Shown: positions 35,829 through 44,682 of the stretch, piece by piece
How positions within the stretch are numbered: the first letter of the stretch is position 1
How the letters are laid out: each line of letters starts with the position of its first letter
DNA from: JBFXJF01 sp050175155
GTDB lineage: Bacteria > Bacillota > Bacilli > Tepidibacillales > Tepidibacillaceae
Reading direction: 5' to 3'
Assembly: GCA_050175155.1 (NCBI GenBank)
Contig: JBFXJF010000009.1
Location: forward strand, 26,850 to 90,849
Length of the DNA: 64,000 bases
Program-made: the position numbers and the translations under genes
The notes under the pieces: generated by a model
The model's input: the letters and a program-made list of their open reading frames with translations, nothing else
What the model was told of the DNA's origin: nothing
The model's database searches: none

Positions 35829-38606
35829 TTATACAGTTTCAATTATATAAGAATAGTGTTCCCGAACAATTTCAGCACATTTAGGACATAAATTATCAAT
35901 GTTATCGCCTACCTCAGGACTTACTGTCCAGCATCGCTCACATTTTTCACCTTTTGCTTGAGTAACGATAACTTTTAATTCCCCTAATGAAATAGCTTCA
36001 ACTGGTGCAGGTAAAGATTTAACATTAACATGAGAAACTATAAATAGTTTATCTAAATCATTAAACTGACCTAGGAGCATAGCAACTTCATCGGTTGTGA
36101 AAATTGTTACGGAAGCAGCTAGGGAATGACCAATAATCTTATTCTTTCTTGCAGTTTCCAACGCCTTCAAAATATCATCACGTATAATTAAGAATTTATC
36201 CCACTTCTTAATTAATTCTAAATCCACTTTAACTTCTGACCAATCTGGTAGTTCTGCCAGTTGTGCACTGATTTCTTCTACTCCTGGGATTAATTTCCAT
36301 ATTTCATCTGTTGTATGTGGTAACATAGGCGCTGATAATTTAACTAGTGCAAGTAATATTTCATATAAAACTGATTGTACTTCCTTTCTCGAAGGTGAAT
36401 TAATTGGCTCAATATATAAGGTATCCTTAACTATATCTAAGTAAAAGGCACTCATATCAACCGTACAAAAATTATGAATAGTTTGATAAACAGAATGAAA
36501 CTCGTAATTATCATAAGCCTTAGTAACCTTATCAATCATTCTTTTAGTAATCATCATAGTATATCTATTTAATTCATTCATATCATTGTAAGATATTTTA
36601 TCTATATCAGGGTTAAATCCTTCCAAATTGCCTACTAAAAATCTAAGAGTATTTCGAATTTTTCGATATACCTCAGAGATTTGTTTTAATATATCATCTG
36701 AAATACGCACGTCTGATTGATAGTCAACAGAGGCAACCCATAAACGTAAGATATCTGTTCCTAATTGTTCCATTATTTTTGCTGGATCAACCACATTACC
36801 CAATGATTTAGACATTTTTCTACCTTCTCCATCCAAAGCAAAACCATGGCTTAATATTGCTTTGTAGGGTGCTTTACCTTTCACGGCTACACTTGTCGAT
36901 AGTGAAGAATTAAACCAGCCACGGTATTGATCAGAACCTTCTAAATATAAATCGGCAGGCGAACTTAAATCCTGATGCTCTTCTAATACAGCTACATGAC
37001 TAGAACCAGAATCAAACCAAACATCCATAATATCTGTTTCTTTATAAAAATTATTACTACCACACTTTGTACAAATAGTTCCACTTGGTACCAATTCACT
37101 GATATCTTTTTCATACCAAGCATTAGTACCTTCTTTTTCTATAATTTCAACTAGATGGTTTATTGTCATATCATTGATTATTATCTCTCCACAGTCTTTA
37201 CAATAAAAAATAGGAATCGGTACTCCCCATATTCTCTGTCTCGAAATACACCAATCATTACGATCAACTATCATGTTATAAAGTCTTTGCTCACCCCAAT
37301 AGGGAGTCCAATTTACCTTTTTAATTTCATCTAGTATATTTTTTCGAATAGCATCAATTGAGGCAAACCATTGCTCAGTTGCACGATATATTACAGGCTT
37401 TTTTGTTCTCCAATCATGTGCGTACTGATGTGTAATAAAAGCAAGTTTAAGAAGTTTGCCATTCTCCTCCAACTTCTTCGTAACTTCTTTGTTTGCTGCT
37501 TCATAAAATATTCCTTCAAATCCCGGTGCATCCTTAGTTAAATATCCTAGATTATCAATAGGACAAAGTACCCCTAAACCATATTTTTGCCCAACATAAA
37601 AATCATCTTCCCCATGACCAGGTGCTGTATGTACACAACCTGTACCTGCTTCTAAAGTTACATGTTCCCCAAAGATTATGGGCGATAACCTATCGTAAAA
37701 TGGATGTCTTGTAATAACTCCCTCTAGCTCAGTTCCTTTAAATTCCTCAATTACTTCTACTAAATCAAAACCAATTTCAGATTTCACATCGTTTAAGAGA
37801 TCTTTAGCAACTACATATGATTGATTATTAGTACTAAATAAAACATAATCAAAACTACTATTTACTGATATAGCTAAATTAGCAGGAATTGTCCAAGGAG
37901 TAGTTGTCCAAATAATTATATTAGAACCGACTGGTAATTTCTCGTTACCTTCAACTACTTCAAAAGCTACATAAATCGAAGCAGATCGCTTCTCCATGTA
38001 TTCAATTTCTGCTTCAGCTAGTGCTGACTCGGATGAAGGGGACCAATATACTGGTTTAAGTCCCTTATATATCAATCCTTTTTTAGCCATTTCGCCAAAA
38101 ACTTTAATCTGTTTTGCCTCGTAATTAGGATTTAGTGTTATATACGAATTTTCAAAATCTCCTCTTACTCCCAAGCGTTTAAATTGTCCTTTTTGTTTTT
38201 CAACATATTTTAAAGCATAGTCTCTACATAAATTCCTAAATTCAATTGGGTCGATATTTTTTCGATCTATTTTCCCGCTTTTTAGCACTGCATGCTCAAT
38301 TGGAAGTCCATGGGTATCCCAACCAGGTACATATGGTGCGTCAAACCCTTGCATTGTTTTAAAACGAACAATAAAATCCTTTAAAATTTTATTAAGAGCA
38401 TGACCAATATGAATATCACCATTTGCATACGGAGGCCCATCATGTAAAATAAACTTAGGTTTACCTTTTTGTTTTTGTTGAACAATTTGATAAATGTTAA
38501 TTTCTTCCCACCATTTCTGTATCTCTGGCTCCTTATTTGGCAAATTCCCTCTCATAGGAAATTCAGTATTAGGTAAATTTAATGTTTTTCCATAATCTAC
38601 AGTCAA
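35829..38606 (-). CDS. ileS: Isoleucyl-tRNA synthetase
   Basis: A 925-residue class I synthetase charging tRNA-Ile. The HIGH motif is GDIHIGHALNK and the KMSKS motif is GRKMSKSLGN. The connective peptide editing domain lies between, with WTTTPWTIPANLA. The C-terminal zinc motif CERCW...CPKC is present, so this is the bacterial, mupirocin-sensitive type rather than the resistant type 2 form. It has its own promoter and T-box leader upstream and a terminator downstream, so it is a single-gene transcription unit between divIVA and the DUF5665 gene. Confidence 0.97.
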   Translation of the reverse strand: MTVDYGKTLNLPNTEFPMRGNLPNKEPEIQKWWEEINIYQIVQQKQKGKPKFILHDGPPYANGDIHIGHALNKILKDFIVRFKTMQGFDAPYVPGWDTHGLPIEHAVLKSGKIDRKNIDPIEFRNLCRDYALKYVEKQKGQFKRLGVRGDFENSYITLNPNYEAKQIKVFGEMAKKGLIYKGLKPVYWSPSSESALAEAEIEYMEKRSASIYVAFEVVEGNEKLPVGSNIIIWTTTPWTIPANLAISVNSSFDYVLFSTNNQSYVVAKDLLNDVKSEIGFDLVEVIEEFKGTELEGVITRHPFYDRLSPIIFGEHVTLEAGTGCVHTAPGHGEDDFYVGQKYGLGVLCPIDNLGYLTKDAPGFEGIFYEAANKEVTKKLEENGKLLKLAFITHQYAHDWRTKKPVIYRATEQWFASIDAIRKNILDEIKKVNWTPYWGEQRLYNMIVDRNDWCISRQRIWGVPIPIFYCKDCGEIIINDMTINHLVEIIEKEGTNAWYEKDISELVPSGTICTKCGSNNFYKETDIMDVWFDSGSSHVAVLEEHQDLSSPADLYLEGSDQYRGWFNSSLSTSVAVKGKAPYKAILSHGFALDGEGRKMSKSLGNVVDPAKIMEQLGTDILRLWVASVDYQSDVRISDDILKQISEVYRKIRNTLRFLVGNLEGFNPDIDKISYNDMNELNRYTMMITKRMIDKVTKAYDNYEFHSVYQTIHNFCTVDMSAFYLDIVKDTLYIEPINSPSRKEVQSVLYEILLALVKLSAPMLPHTTDEIWKLIPGVEEISAQLAELPDWSEVKVDLELIKKWDKFLIIRDDILKALETARKNKIIGHSLAASVTIFTTDEVAMLLGQFNDLDKLFIVSHVNVKSLPAPVEAISLGELKVIVTQAKGEKCERCWTVSPEVGDNIDNLCPKCAEIVREHYSYIIETV

Positions 38607-38650
38607 CTTTTAATTCACTCCTTCAATAATATATATAATTCTATAATAAC

Positions 38651-38866
38651 AAAATAAAAACCCCCTCAATCCACAAGGGACGAGAAGGATAACCCGCGGT
38701 ACCACCCTAATAGCTATATAATTATAGCCACTATTTTAGAGAATAACGGTATTACCCGACTTTTCTTACTGTGACAATTAATTAACTATTTTCAGAATCC
38801 CCAATTCACTTATTAAATATTATATCTATTAACTTGTCCTAATATTTGTCAACCTTTTTTTAATTT
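38651..38866 (-). promoter_or_regulatory. T-box leader controlling ileS
   Basis: The minus strand contains the T-box signature AGGGTGGTACCGCG (38708-38695), followed by a competing terminator, CCCT (38679-38676) with AGGG (38666-38663) plus a T run to 38651. Stem I is closed by TGACAA (38851-38846) and TTGTCA (38777-38772), with the typical AGGACAAGTTAA at 38840-38829. Uncharged tRNA-Ile should favour the antiterminator (AGGG of the T-box with CCCT) and let ileS be transcribed. The specifier codon is probably an ATT in the descending strand of stem I; I could not place it with certainty. Confidence 0.92.
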
Positions 38867-38872
38867 TGTAGA

Positions 38873-38901
38873 ATTATAACCGATTAATTAATCTATGTCA
38901 A
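38873..38901 (-). promoter_or_regulatory. Sigma-A promoter of the ileS T-box transcript
   Basis: A perfect TTGACA (38901-38896) and a perfect TATAAT (38878-38873) are separated by 17 bases on the minus strand. It lies immediately after the divIVA stop codon and would start the T-box leader near 38866. Confidence 0.88.
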
Positions 38902-38904
38902 TTT

Positions 38905-39393
38905 TTAATCGTCATAATCGGTATTTTTATCAGATTCAAGTTGTTTAAAGCTTTGATCATCTAAAATTTCAAGTTCGGCTTGTAGCAATGATCGAAAACG
39001 AGTTCTAAATATAGATGCATTCTTCTTCATATCTTCTATCTCAAAAAAAATCGACTTTTGTTTCAATAATGCATCATTAATAATTCGGTCCGCATTTTTT
39101 TCAGCTTCCTTTATTACTAACTGGTATTCCTTCTTCATGTTTGTTCTTAGTTCTTCTGCAGCATCTTGGGCAACTATTATTGATTTATTAATACTTTCCT
39201 CTATATTAAGAAAATGACCAAGTCTTTCATTTAGCAACTCTATTTTTTCTTCATATTCTTTATTTTGACGAGTTAAAGCCTCATAATCCTTAATTATCCT
39301 ATCAAGAAATTCATTTACTTCGTCCTCATCATATCCTCTAAAACCCTTGTTAAATTCTTTGTTATGAATATCTAATGGTGTTAATGGCACCAT
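38905..39393 (-). CDS. divIVA: Cell-division protein DivIVA
   Basis: A 162-residue coiled-coil protein that recognises negatively curved membrane at poles and septa. The lipid-binding N-terminus is MVPLTPLDIHNKEFNKGFRG, then DEDEVNEFLDRI. A long heptad-rich helix follows (about 35-140) and a short acidic tail. The ATG at 39393 is five bases after AGGAGG; a GTG two codons upstream overlaps that site. It follows ylmH by 74 bases, as in B. subtilis. Confidence 0.95.
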   Translation of the reverse strand: MVPLTPLDIHNKEFNKGFRGYDEDEVNEFLDRIIKDYEALTRQNKEYEEKIELLNERLGHFLNIEESINKSIIVAQDAAEELRTNMKKEYQLVIKEAEKNADRIINDALLKQKSIFFEIEDMKKNASIFRTRFRSLLQAELEILDDQSFKQLESDKNTDYDD

Positions 39394-39467
39394 AAACACC
39401 TCCTATATAATATAAGTATATTTGTTTAAAAATAATTTCGACAAAAAGCTCCAAAAACCTTTTAATA

Positions 39468-40250
39468 TTAAGTCGTTTTTCTAACTTTAATTTTAATTCT
39501 TCCTTTTTTGGTAATGCCTTGATCTTCTATTAATTGACTTCTACCATATCCTCTTATAGAAATAGTATCTCCAACTTTTAATCTCACGTCTGATTGATCA
39601 ATCATTTGCCAATTTACTTTAACTAGACTTTTCTTTATCATCTCAACGACCCTACTCCTAGAAAGATTGTACGTGGAGCTTATTACTGAGTCCACTCTTA
39701 ATGAAGAAACGGTTGTAGATATAATATGATATTGATTTGACACGGCAATAACCGAATCACGGTTGATTTCAGTTAATAGAACATTTGTCTGACCAATCTG
39801 GTTTAAAGCTGTTCTAATATATTCAGCAATATCATTAGCAACAATAAATTGTTGTTTATTTTCTGATATTAGTATATCACCAAACCTATCCCTTTTTACT
39901 CCAAGATTCAATACTGCCCCCAATATTTCCTTATGCTGAAAAACAGTATGTTTGTTCTCTGGGGTTATCTCATAAATTATTAATCCTAAATCATTATAAT
40001 TAGGAGTTATATAGTCATTTGTAATTAATACCCTTACCCTCTCAGCATTACTATGTCCACCGTCAGAAAACAACTTCAAATCTACATATGTATTAACTAT
40101 ATTAACTATAATCTCTAAATATCTTGGATCAACGAAGTTGGTTATATATGGTACACGTGTTTTCGACACACCATCTGCCCAATCAAATACTCTTGCTGCA
40201 AATGAACGTTCTTCTTTTCCAAAATGATTTAAGATACCTTCTTTACTCAT
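39468..40250 (-). CDS. ylmH: YlmH-type S4 domain RNA-binding protein
   Basis: A 260-residue protein whose C-terminal third is an S4 RNA-binding domain (SSLRVDSVISSTYNLSRSRV onward, ending in IKVRKTT). The N-terminal YlmH domain includes FAARVFDWADGVSKTRVPY. B. subtilis YlmH/RqcP stabilises tRNA during RqcH-directed alanine tailing, so a functional link with the rqcH gene at 18.2-19.9 kb is likely. It overlaps ylmG by one base (TAATG). Confidence 0.93.
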   Translation of the reverse strand: MSKEGILNHFGKEERSFAARVFDWADGVSKTRVPYITNFVDPRYLEIIVNIVNTYVDLKLFSDGGHSNAERVRVLITNDYITPNYNDLGLIIYEITPENKHTVFQHKEILGAVLNLGVKRDRFGDILISENKQQFIVANDIAEYIRTALNQIGQTNVLLTEINRDSVIAVSNQYHIISTTVSSLRVDSVISSTYNLSRSRVVEMIKKSLVKVNWQMIDQSDVRLKVGDTISIRGYGRSQLIEDQGITKKGRIKIKVRKTT

Positions 40251-40516
40251 TATCTAAAAAAATTAATAACAACATGTATACCATTCTCAATAAAAACTAA
40301 TGCAAATAAAGCAACTATCGGAGAAATGTCAATCATTCCAATAGCAGGGATGATTTTTTTAAATGGGTTTAAATATGGTTCAACTACTTTTCCGATTATC
40401 ACTCCAATTTGACTTTCCTTCATTTGAGGTAACCATGACATTAAAATATAAGCTATAATTAACCATGAATATATTTCAAAAAATATACTTATTAAATATT
40501 GTAAATTATCAATCAC
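40250..40516 (-). CDS. ylmG: YggT family membrane protein YlmG
   Basis: An 88-residue protein with two hydrophobic helices (about 5-28 and 63-85) separated by a conserved loop PYLNPFKKIIPAIGMIDISPI, shown in part as PYLNPFKKIIP, the YggT signature. Homologues affect membrane or division organisation; the mechanism is not well defined. It sits between sepF and ylmH, its usual place. Confidence 0.92.
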   Translation of the reverse strand: MIDNLQYLISIFFEIYSWLIIAYILMSWLPQMKESQIGVIIGKVVEPYLNPFKKIIPAIGMIDISPIVALFALVFIENGIHVVINFFR

Positions 40517-40536
40517 ATTATCACCCCTATATTATA

Positions 40537-40926
40537 TTAATTTATCTGATTTGTATCTGTTATATCTCCAAGGATTTCAACATTATCAGGTGTACATAAA
40601 AAGGTGCTATGCCCGATTTTTTTTATGTCCCCTTTTAAGGCATATACACATCCACTAAGAAAATCAACCACCCTTGTTGCTTGCTCAGTATCTAAGTTCT
40701 GAAGATTTACAATTATTGAACGATGAGAACATAGATGATTTGCCAATGTTTGAGTTTCTTCATAAGAACCAGGCTCATGTAAAATTACTTTTACATTTTT
40801 TTGACTATGTACGCTTATGATATTGCTATTCTGACTTTTCCCCCTTTTGCTAAAATCATTCCCCTCTGTTGACTGAACAGTATTTTCCTCTTCAAGTCCT
40901 AAGAATTCCATTATTTTACCCATCAT
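40537..40926 (-). CDS. sepF: Cell division protein SepF
   Basis: An FtsZ-binding protein that tethers and aligns the Z-ring. It has a short amphipathic membrane-binding N-terminus (MMGKIMEFLGLEEE), a variable linker, and the C-terminal SepF/DUF552 domain (VILHEPGSYEETQTLANHL, then RVVDFLSGCVYAL). About 129 residues from the ATG at 40926, nine bases after AGGGGG. ATGs on either side are possible starts. Confidence 0.94.
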   Translation of the reverse strand: MMGKIMEFLGLEEENTVQSTEGNDFSKRGKSQNSNIISVHSQKNVKVILHEPGSYEETQTLANHLCSHRSIIVNLQNLDTEQATRVVDFLSGCVYALKGDIKKIGHSTFLCTPDNVEILGDITDTNQIN

Positions 40927-40955
40927 TGCCATCCACCCCCTTTTAAACATATATC

Positions 40956-41645
40956 TTAATTTTGAATATTATTAAATAAAATTGATCCCAATCGAATAAA
41001 TGTGGCCCCTTCCTCAATAGCAACTTCAAAATCATTAGACATACCCATTGATAGTTCATTAACTGGATAATTAAATAAATTCATAAAGTTTATTTGATCT
41101 CTTAATTCTCTTAGCGTTCTAAAAATTGGTCTGATTAATTCTTTGTCTTCTATATATGGGGCCATAGTCATTAGACCAACTATATTTATATTATTATATG
41201 TTGTTAATTTGCGAGCAAGCTCAATTAAATCACTTGAAGCGATACCTGATTTAGTTTCTTCTTGCGAAATATTAACTTGAATAAAACAATTCACAACGCA
41301 TTTTTTTTCTAATGCTCTTTTATTTATTTCTTCAGCTAAAGCTAATCTATCAAGCGAATGAACATATTCAAATTTTCCAATAGCATCTTTAACTTTTTTT
41401 GTCTGTAATTGTCCAATTAAATGCCATATACCAAAACCCTGTAACTGTTGATATTTTTCAATTCCGTTATGTACTCTGTTTTCGCCTATATGTTCATAAC
41501 CAATATTTAATGCTTCTTTTGTTTTATCTATGTCAACATATTTTGTCACAGCAATTATTTTAATATCCTTTGGGTTCCGATTACTCCTGAGACAAGCTTC
41601 ATAAATCTTTTCATTTACTATCTTACGATTTTCTTCTAAAGACAA
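40956..41645 (-). CDS. ylmE: YggS/YlmE family pyridoxal phosphate homeostasis protein
   Basis: A fold-type III PLP-binding protein involved in vitamin B6 and amino-acid balance. The PLP lysine is in IIAVTKYVD, followed by IGENRVHNG, HLIGQLQTKK and, near the end, SMGMSNDFEVAIEEGATFIR in shortened form SMGMSNDFEVAI. I place the start at a TTG at 41645, a few bases after the pgeF stop, since the protein then aligns with family N-termini. A GTG at 41657 overlapping pgeF is an alternative; the ribosome-binding evidence is weak for both. Confidence 0.92.
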   Translation of the reverse strand: MSLEENRKIVNEKIYEACLRSNRNPKDIKIIAVTKYVDIDKTKEALNIGYEHIGENRVHNGIEKYQQLQGFGIWHLIGQLQTKKVKDAIGKFEYVHSLDRLALAEEINKRALEKKCVVNCFIQVNISQEETKSGIASSDLIELARKLTTYNNINIVGLMTMAPYIEDKELIRPIFRTLRELRDQINFMNLFNYPVNELSMGMSNDFEVAIEEGATFIRLGSILFNNIQN

Positions 41646-41649
41646 TGAT

Positions 41650-42489
41650 TTATTCACCCTTCCTAAATGCAATCCAAGAGACCATTCTCCCTGTTTTTCC
41701 ATTTTCCTTCCGATGTGAATAAAACAATTTAGTATTACAGCTTGTACATAAGGAAGAAATTTGAATATTCTTACTTATTACTCCTGCTTCCTCTAAAATT
41801 AAAAAATTTAAACCTTTTAAACTTAAATCAAACTTTCCATTACCTTTATCTGTAACTACATCCTTAGATAAGGTTCCCATAGATAATCTTAAAGGTTCAA
41901 TTACCATAGCATCAACCTCATAACAACATTTCCCAATGGCAGGACCAATTACTACTCTTATATCATTGATATTAGAATTATATAATGTTATAAACTTATC
42001 GACCATCTTTTGAGCAATCTTTAACATTGTCCCTTTCCACCCTGCATGCGCTAATCCTATTATACTTTTCACAGGATCATAAAAATATAATGGTACACAA
42101 TCGGCATAATAGGATGTTAATAATATGTCTGCTATATTAGTTATTAATCCATCTGTTTTAGGTAAAGCATCTAATTGACTATACCTACCCTTGCCTCGAC
42201 TATCTTCAGATATTATCTCTATATTATTACAATGTACCTGTTCAGCACAAGTCCAAGCATCAAAAGAAAAATTAATTACGGAGCATAATATTTGCCTATT
42301 TGCAATAACAACCTGGTTTTTATCTTCTACATGTAGTGCTAAATTCATCGAACTGAAGTTACCTTTACTTATTCCACCATCTCTTGTAGAAAAACCGACA
42401 CTTAAATTAGGATTTAATTTTGTCCATGATGGAATAGTAAAATATTCTAAATTATCATTAACTAAAACCATAGGTTCCATATTTAACAC
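41650..42489 (-). CDS. pgeF: Peptidoglycan editing factor PgeF (YlmD, laccase-domain)
   Basis: A 279-residue Cu-oxidase_4/laccase-domain protein. The metal site residues are visible in EQVHCNNIEI, DCVPLYFYDP, GLAHAGWKGT and CTSCNTKLFYSHRK. E. coli YfiH/PgeF corrects peptidoglycan precursors that carry serine in place of alanine; purine nucleoside activities are also reported for the family. Here it lies beside sepF and the division genes, as in most Firmicutes. Confidence 0.93.
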   Translation of the reverse strand: MLNMEPMVLVNDNLEYFTIPSWTKLNPNLSVGFSTRDGGISKGNFSSMNLALHVEDKNQVVIANRQILCSVINFSFDAWTCAEQVHCNNIEIISEDSRGKGRYSQLDALPKTDGLITNIADILLTSYYADCVPLYFYDPVKSIIGLAHAGWKGTMLKIAQKMVDKFITLYNSNINDIRVVIGPAIGKCCYEVDAMVIEPLRLSMGTLSKDVVTDKGNGKFDLSLKGLNFLILEEAGVISKNIQISSLCTSCNTKLFYSHRKENGKTGRMVSWIAFRKGE

Positions 42490-42559
42490 TTCCTTATATC
42501 ATAATATCATAACACAATATGAAGTAAATCTTTAATCAAAAAATAATACCCTTTATATC

Positions 42560-42606
42560 AAAAATTACAGAATGCGGAAATAAGTATTTCTACATTCTGT
42601 AATTTT
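42560..42606. terminator. Terminator after ylmC
   Basis: A 14-base inverted repeat (42561-42574 with 42593-42606) encloses a second 5-base pair (AAATA/TATTT). The minus-strand tail is ATTTTTGATAT and the plus-strand tail AATTTTTAATTTT. It lies 14 bases beyond the ylmC stop and separates it from pgeF. Confidence 0.75.
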
Positions 42607-42619
42607 TAATTTTAGAATA

Positions 42620-42919
42620 TTAAGTATCTATTATTTTTCTAAAGGGATCGTGCTCGTCTCCTGTATCAATAGCTCTATACGAACGATCATCTAATTTAAC
42701 TAAAATAACGTCTAAACCTATTTTAATAATATTATTCCAAGGAATTACGTATTCGGTAGCACTTCCAAATAAGCCCAGGAACTTGCTCTGAGCGGGAACT
42801 ACCAAAGCCTCAACTCTACCTTGTCTCAAATCAATTTCTAAATCATGCACAGTTCCTAGTTTTTTACCATCATATATATTTATAACATCCTTAGTCTGAA
42901 ATTCTGATATTTTTGCCAT
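42620..42919 (-). CDS. ylmC: YlmC/YmxH family PRC-barrel sporulation protein
   Basis: A 99-residue PRC-barrel protein: AKISEFQTKDVINIYDGKKL, then LGTVHDLEIDLRQGRVEALVV as the barrel core, and IPWNNIIKIG. The family is linked to spore formers and sits next to sigG in many genomes; its molecular role is not established. The ATG at 42919 follows AGGTG by six bases; a GTG three codons earlier overlaps this signal. Confidence 0.9.
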   Translation of the reverse strand: MAKISEFQTKDVINIYDGKKLGTVHDLEIDLRQGRVEALVVPAQSKFLGLFGSATEYVIPWNNIIKIGLDVILVKLDDRSYRAIDTGDEHDPFRKIIDT

Positions 42920-42984
42920 ATCATTCACCTACTCTTATACTTCTTTATTCTTAATATATATATGACAAATGCCCTGAAAATGTA

Positions 42985-43023
42985 CAAATAAAATTTATAA
43001 AGATTTTTGATTTTGATCTTTAT
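42985..43023 (-). terminator. Possible terminator after sigG
   Basis: ATAAAGAT (42997-43004) and ATCTTTAT (43016-43023) form an 8-bp stem with an 11-base loop. The minus-strand tail is AAATTTTATTT. The stem is A/T-rich and the T run imperfect. It lies in the 179-base gap between sigG and ylmC. Confidence 0.42.
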
Positions 43024-43098
43024 TTATAATAAATAGACCCCATACCTTTTGTTTAAGGATGAAGTCCATATAATTAATTTACATTCAATATTACTTAT

Positions 43099-43878
43099 TT
43101 ATTTAAAATGTTTTTTCATTTGTTGAATTGCTGCTTTTTCAAGTCTTGAAACCTGCGCTTGAGAAATTCCGATTTCTTCAGCGACCTCCATTTGGGTTTT
43201 TCCGTCATAAAATCTTTTAGATAAAATTAATTTCTCACGCTCATTTAATTGATTTATTACTTGTTTTAGTGCAATTTCTTCAATCCAATTTGTGTCTTTA
43301 TTTTTCTCATCACTTATTTGATCCATTACATAGATAGGGTCTCCCCCATCATGATAAATGGGTTCAAACAGTGAAACAGGATCTTGAATAGCATCTAATG
43401 CAAAAACTACCTCTTCTCTTGTTACATTTAATTCTTCCGATATTTCTTTTACTGATGGCTCACGCGATTTTTGATATGTAAGTGTATCTCTTACTTGTAA
43501 AGCTTTATATGCAATATCTCTAAGGGAACGAGAAACACGGATTGGATTATTATCCCTAAGATATCTTCTAATTTCACCAATTATCATCGGAACTGCATAA
43601 GTAGAAAATTTAACATTTTGCCCCAAGTCAAAGTTATCAATTGCTTTCATTAAACCAATGCACCCAACCTGAAACAAATCATCAACAAATTCTCCCCGAT
43701 TATTAAATCTTTGAATTACGCTTAAAACTAGTCGCAAATTTCCATTAACTAATGTTTCCCTTGCTGACCGATCACCCTCATTCATTATTTTAAATAACTT
43801 TCTCATTTCATCGTTTTTTAAAACCGGTAATTTCGAGGTATCCACACCACAAATTTCAACTTTGTTTCTTGCCATCAT
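43099..43878 (-). CDS. sigG: RNA polymerase sporulation sigma factor SigG
   Basis: The late forespore sigma factor. The 259-residue protein opens ARNKVEICGVDTSKLPVLK, which is highly characteristic of SigG. Region 2 contains RLVLSVIQRFNNRGEFVDDLFQ in pieces (RLVLSVIQRF, DDLFQVGCIGL) and region 4 ends in a helix-turn-helix (GISQAQVSRLEKAAI). AGGAGG lies before two adjacent ATGs. It follows sigE by 59 bases; in B. subtilis sigG also has its own forespore promoter there, which I could not confirm here. Confidence 0.97.
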   Translation of the reverse strand: MMARNKVEICGVDTSKLPVLKNDEMRKLFKIMNEGDRSARETLVNGNLRLVLSVIQRFNNRGEFVDDLFQVGCIGLMKAIDNFDLGQNVKFSTYAVPMIIGEIRRYLRDNNPIRVSRSLRDIAYKALQVRDTLTYQKSREPSVKEISEELNVTREEVVFALDAIQDPVSLFEPIYHDGGDPIYVMDQISDEKNKDTNWIEEIALKQVINQLNEREKLILSKRFYDGKTQMEVAEEIGISQAQVSRLEKAAIQQMKKHFK

Positions 43879-43937
43879 AATACCTCCTAAAAGAATTACT
43901 TGTTGTAAAGTATCTCCTTTTAGGGAAATTTTATGCT

Positions 43938-44660
43938 CTAAAACATCTTATCTATTTCTTTTCGTAATCTCCTTATTATTCTTTTTTCTAATCTTGATAT
44001 ATATGATTGTGAGATCCCAAGTAAATCAGCAACATCTTTTTGAGTTTTCTCAAGACCATCATCTAGTCCAAATCTTAGCTTCATTATTACCTTTTCCCGA
44101 TCATTTAATTTTTCCAAAGCTCTGTTCAATAATCTTCTATCAATTTCGTTCTCTAAGTTTCTAAATATTAAATCATTTTCAGTCCCTAAAATATCTGAAA
44201 GCAAAAGCTCATTTCCATCCCAATCAATGTTTAATGGTTCATCAAAAGATACTTCTGTCTTAATTTTATTATTTCTTCGCAAAAACATTAGTATTTCGTT
44301 TTCTATACATCGACTTGCATATGTTGCAAGCTTTATTTTTTTTTCAATATCAAAAGTATTTACGGCTTTTATTAGACCTATTGATCCAATAGATACAAGA
44401 TCTTCTATGTTTACACCCGTGTTGTCAAATTTCCGCGCGATGTATACCACCAAGCGTAGATTCCTTTCAATAAGCATCGATTTTACTGTTTCATCACCAT
44501 TAGGTAGTTTTTCTATTAGAAATTCTTCCTCTTCTTTTGTCAATGGTGGTGGAAGTGTTTCACTACCACCAATGTAATAAATCTCTTCTGTTTTAAATCC
44601 TAATAAAAACAGTACCCGATATTTTAACAATATAATTCTAATTTTTAGTTTTAAAAACAT
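43938..44660 (-). CDS. sigE: RNA polymerase sporulation sigma factor SigE (pro-sigma-E)
   Basis: The early mother-cell sigma factor made as an inactive precursor. The 240-residue protein has a basic, hydrophobic pro-sequence of about 28 residues ending at EEIYYIGGSETLPPPL; by comparison with B. subtilis the cut falls near the tyrosine pair Y28-Y29. Region 2 (RLVVYIARKFDNTGVNIEDL) and region 4 (LLGISQSYISRLEKRI) are intact. It starts 22 bases after spoIIGA, whose product is its processing protease. Confidence 0.97.
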   Translation of the reverse strand: MFLKLKIRIILLKYRVLFLLGFKTEEIYYIGGSETLPPPLTKEEEEFLIEKLPNGDETVKSMLIERNLRLVVYIARKFDNTGVNIEDLVSIGSIGLIKAVNTFDIEKKIKLATYASRCIENEILMFLRRNNKIKTEVSFDEPLNIDWDGNELLLSDILGTENDLIFRNLENEIDRRLLNRALEKLNDREKVIMKLRFGLDDGLEKTQKDVADLLGISQSYISRLEKRIIRRLRKEIDKMF

Positions 44661-44682
44661 ATAAAAAACCCCCTTCGAATAA

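Noticed and set aside
38847..38852. A second perfect TTGACA on the minus strand upstream of ileS
   Set aside because: The nearest TATAAT is 22 bases away, too far, and this sequence pairs with TTGTCA at 38772-38777 as the base of T-box stem I. The promoter at 38873-38901 is much better.
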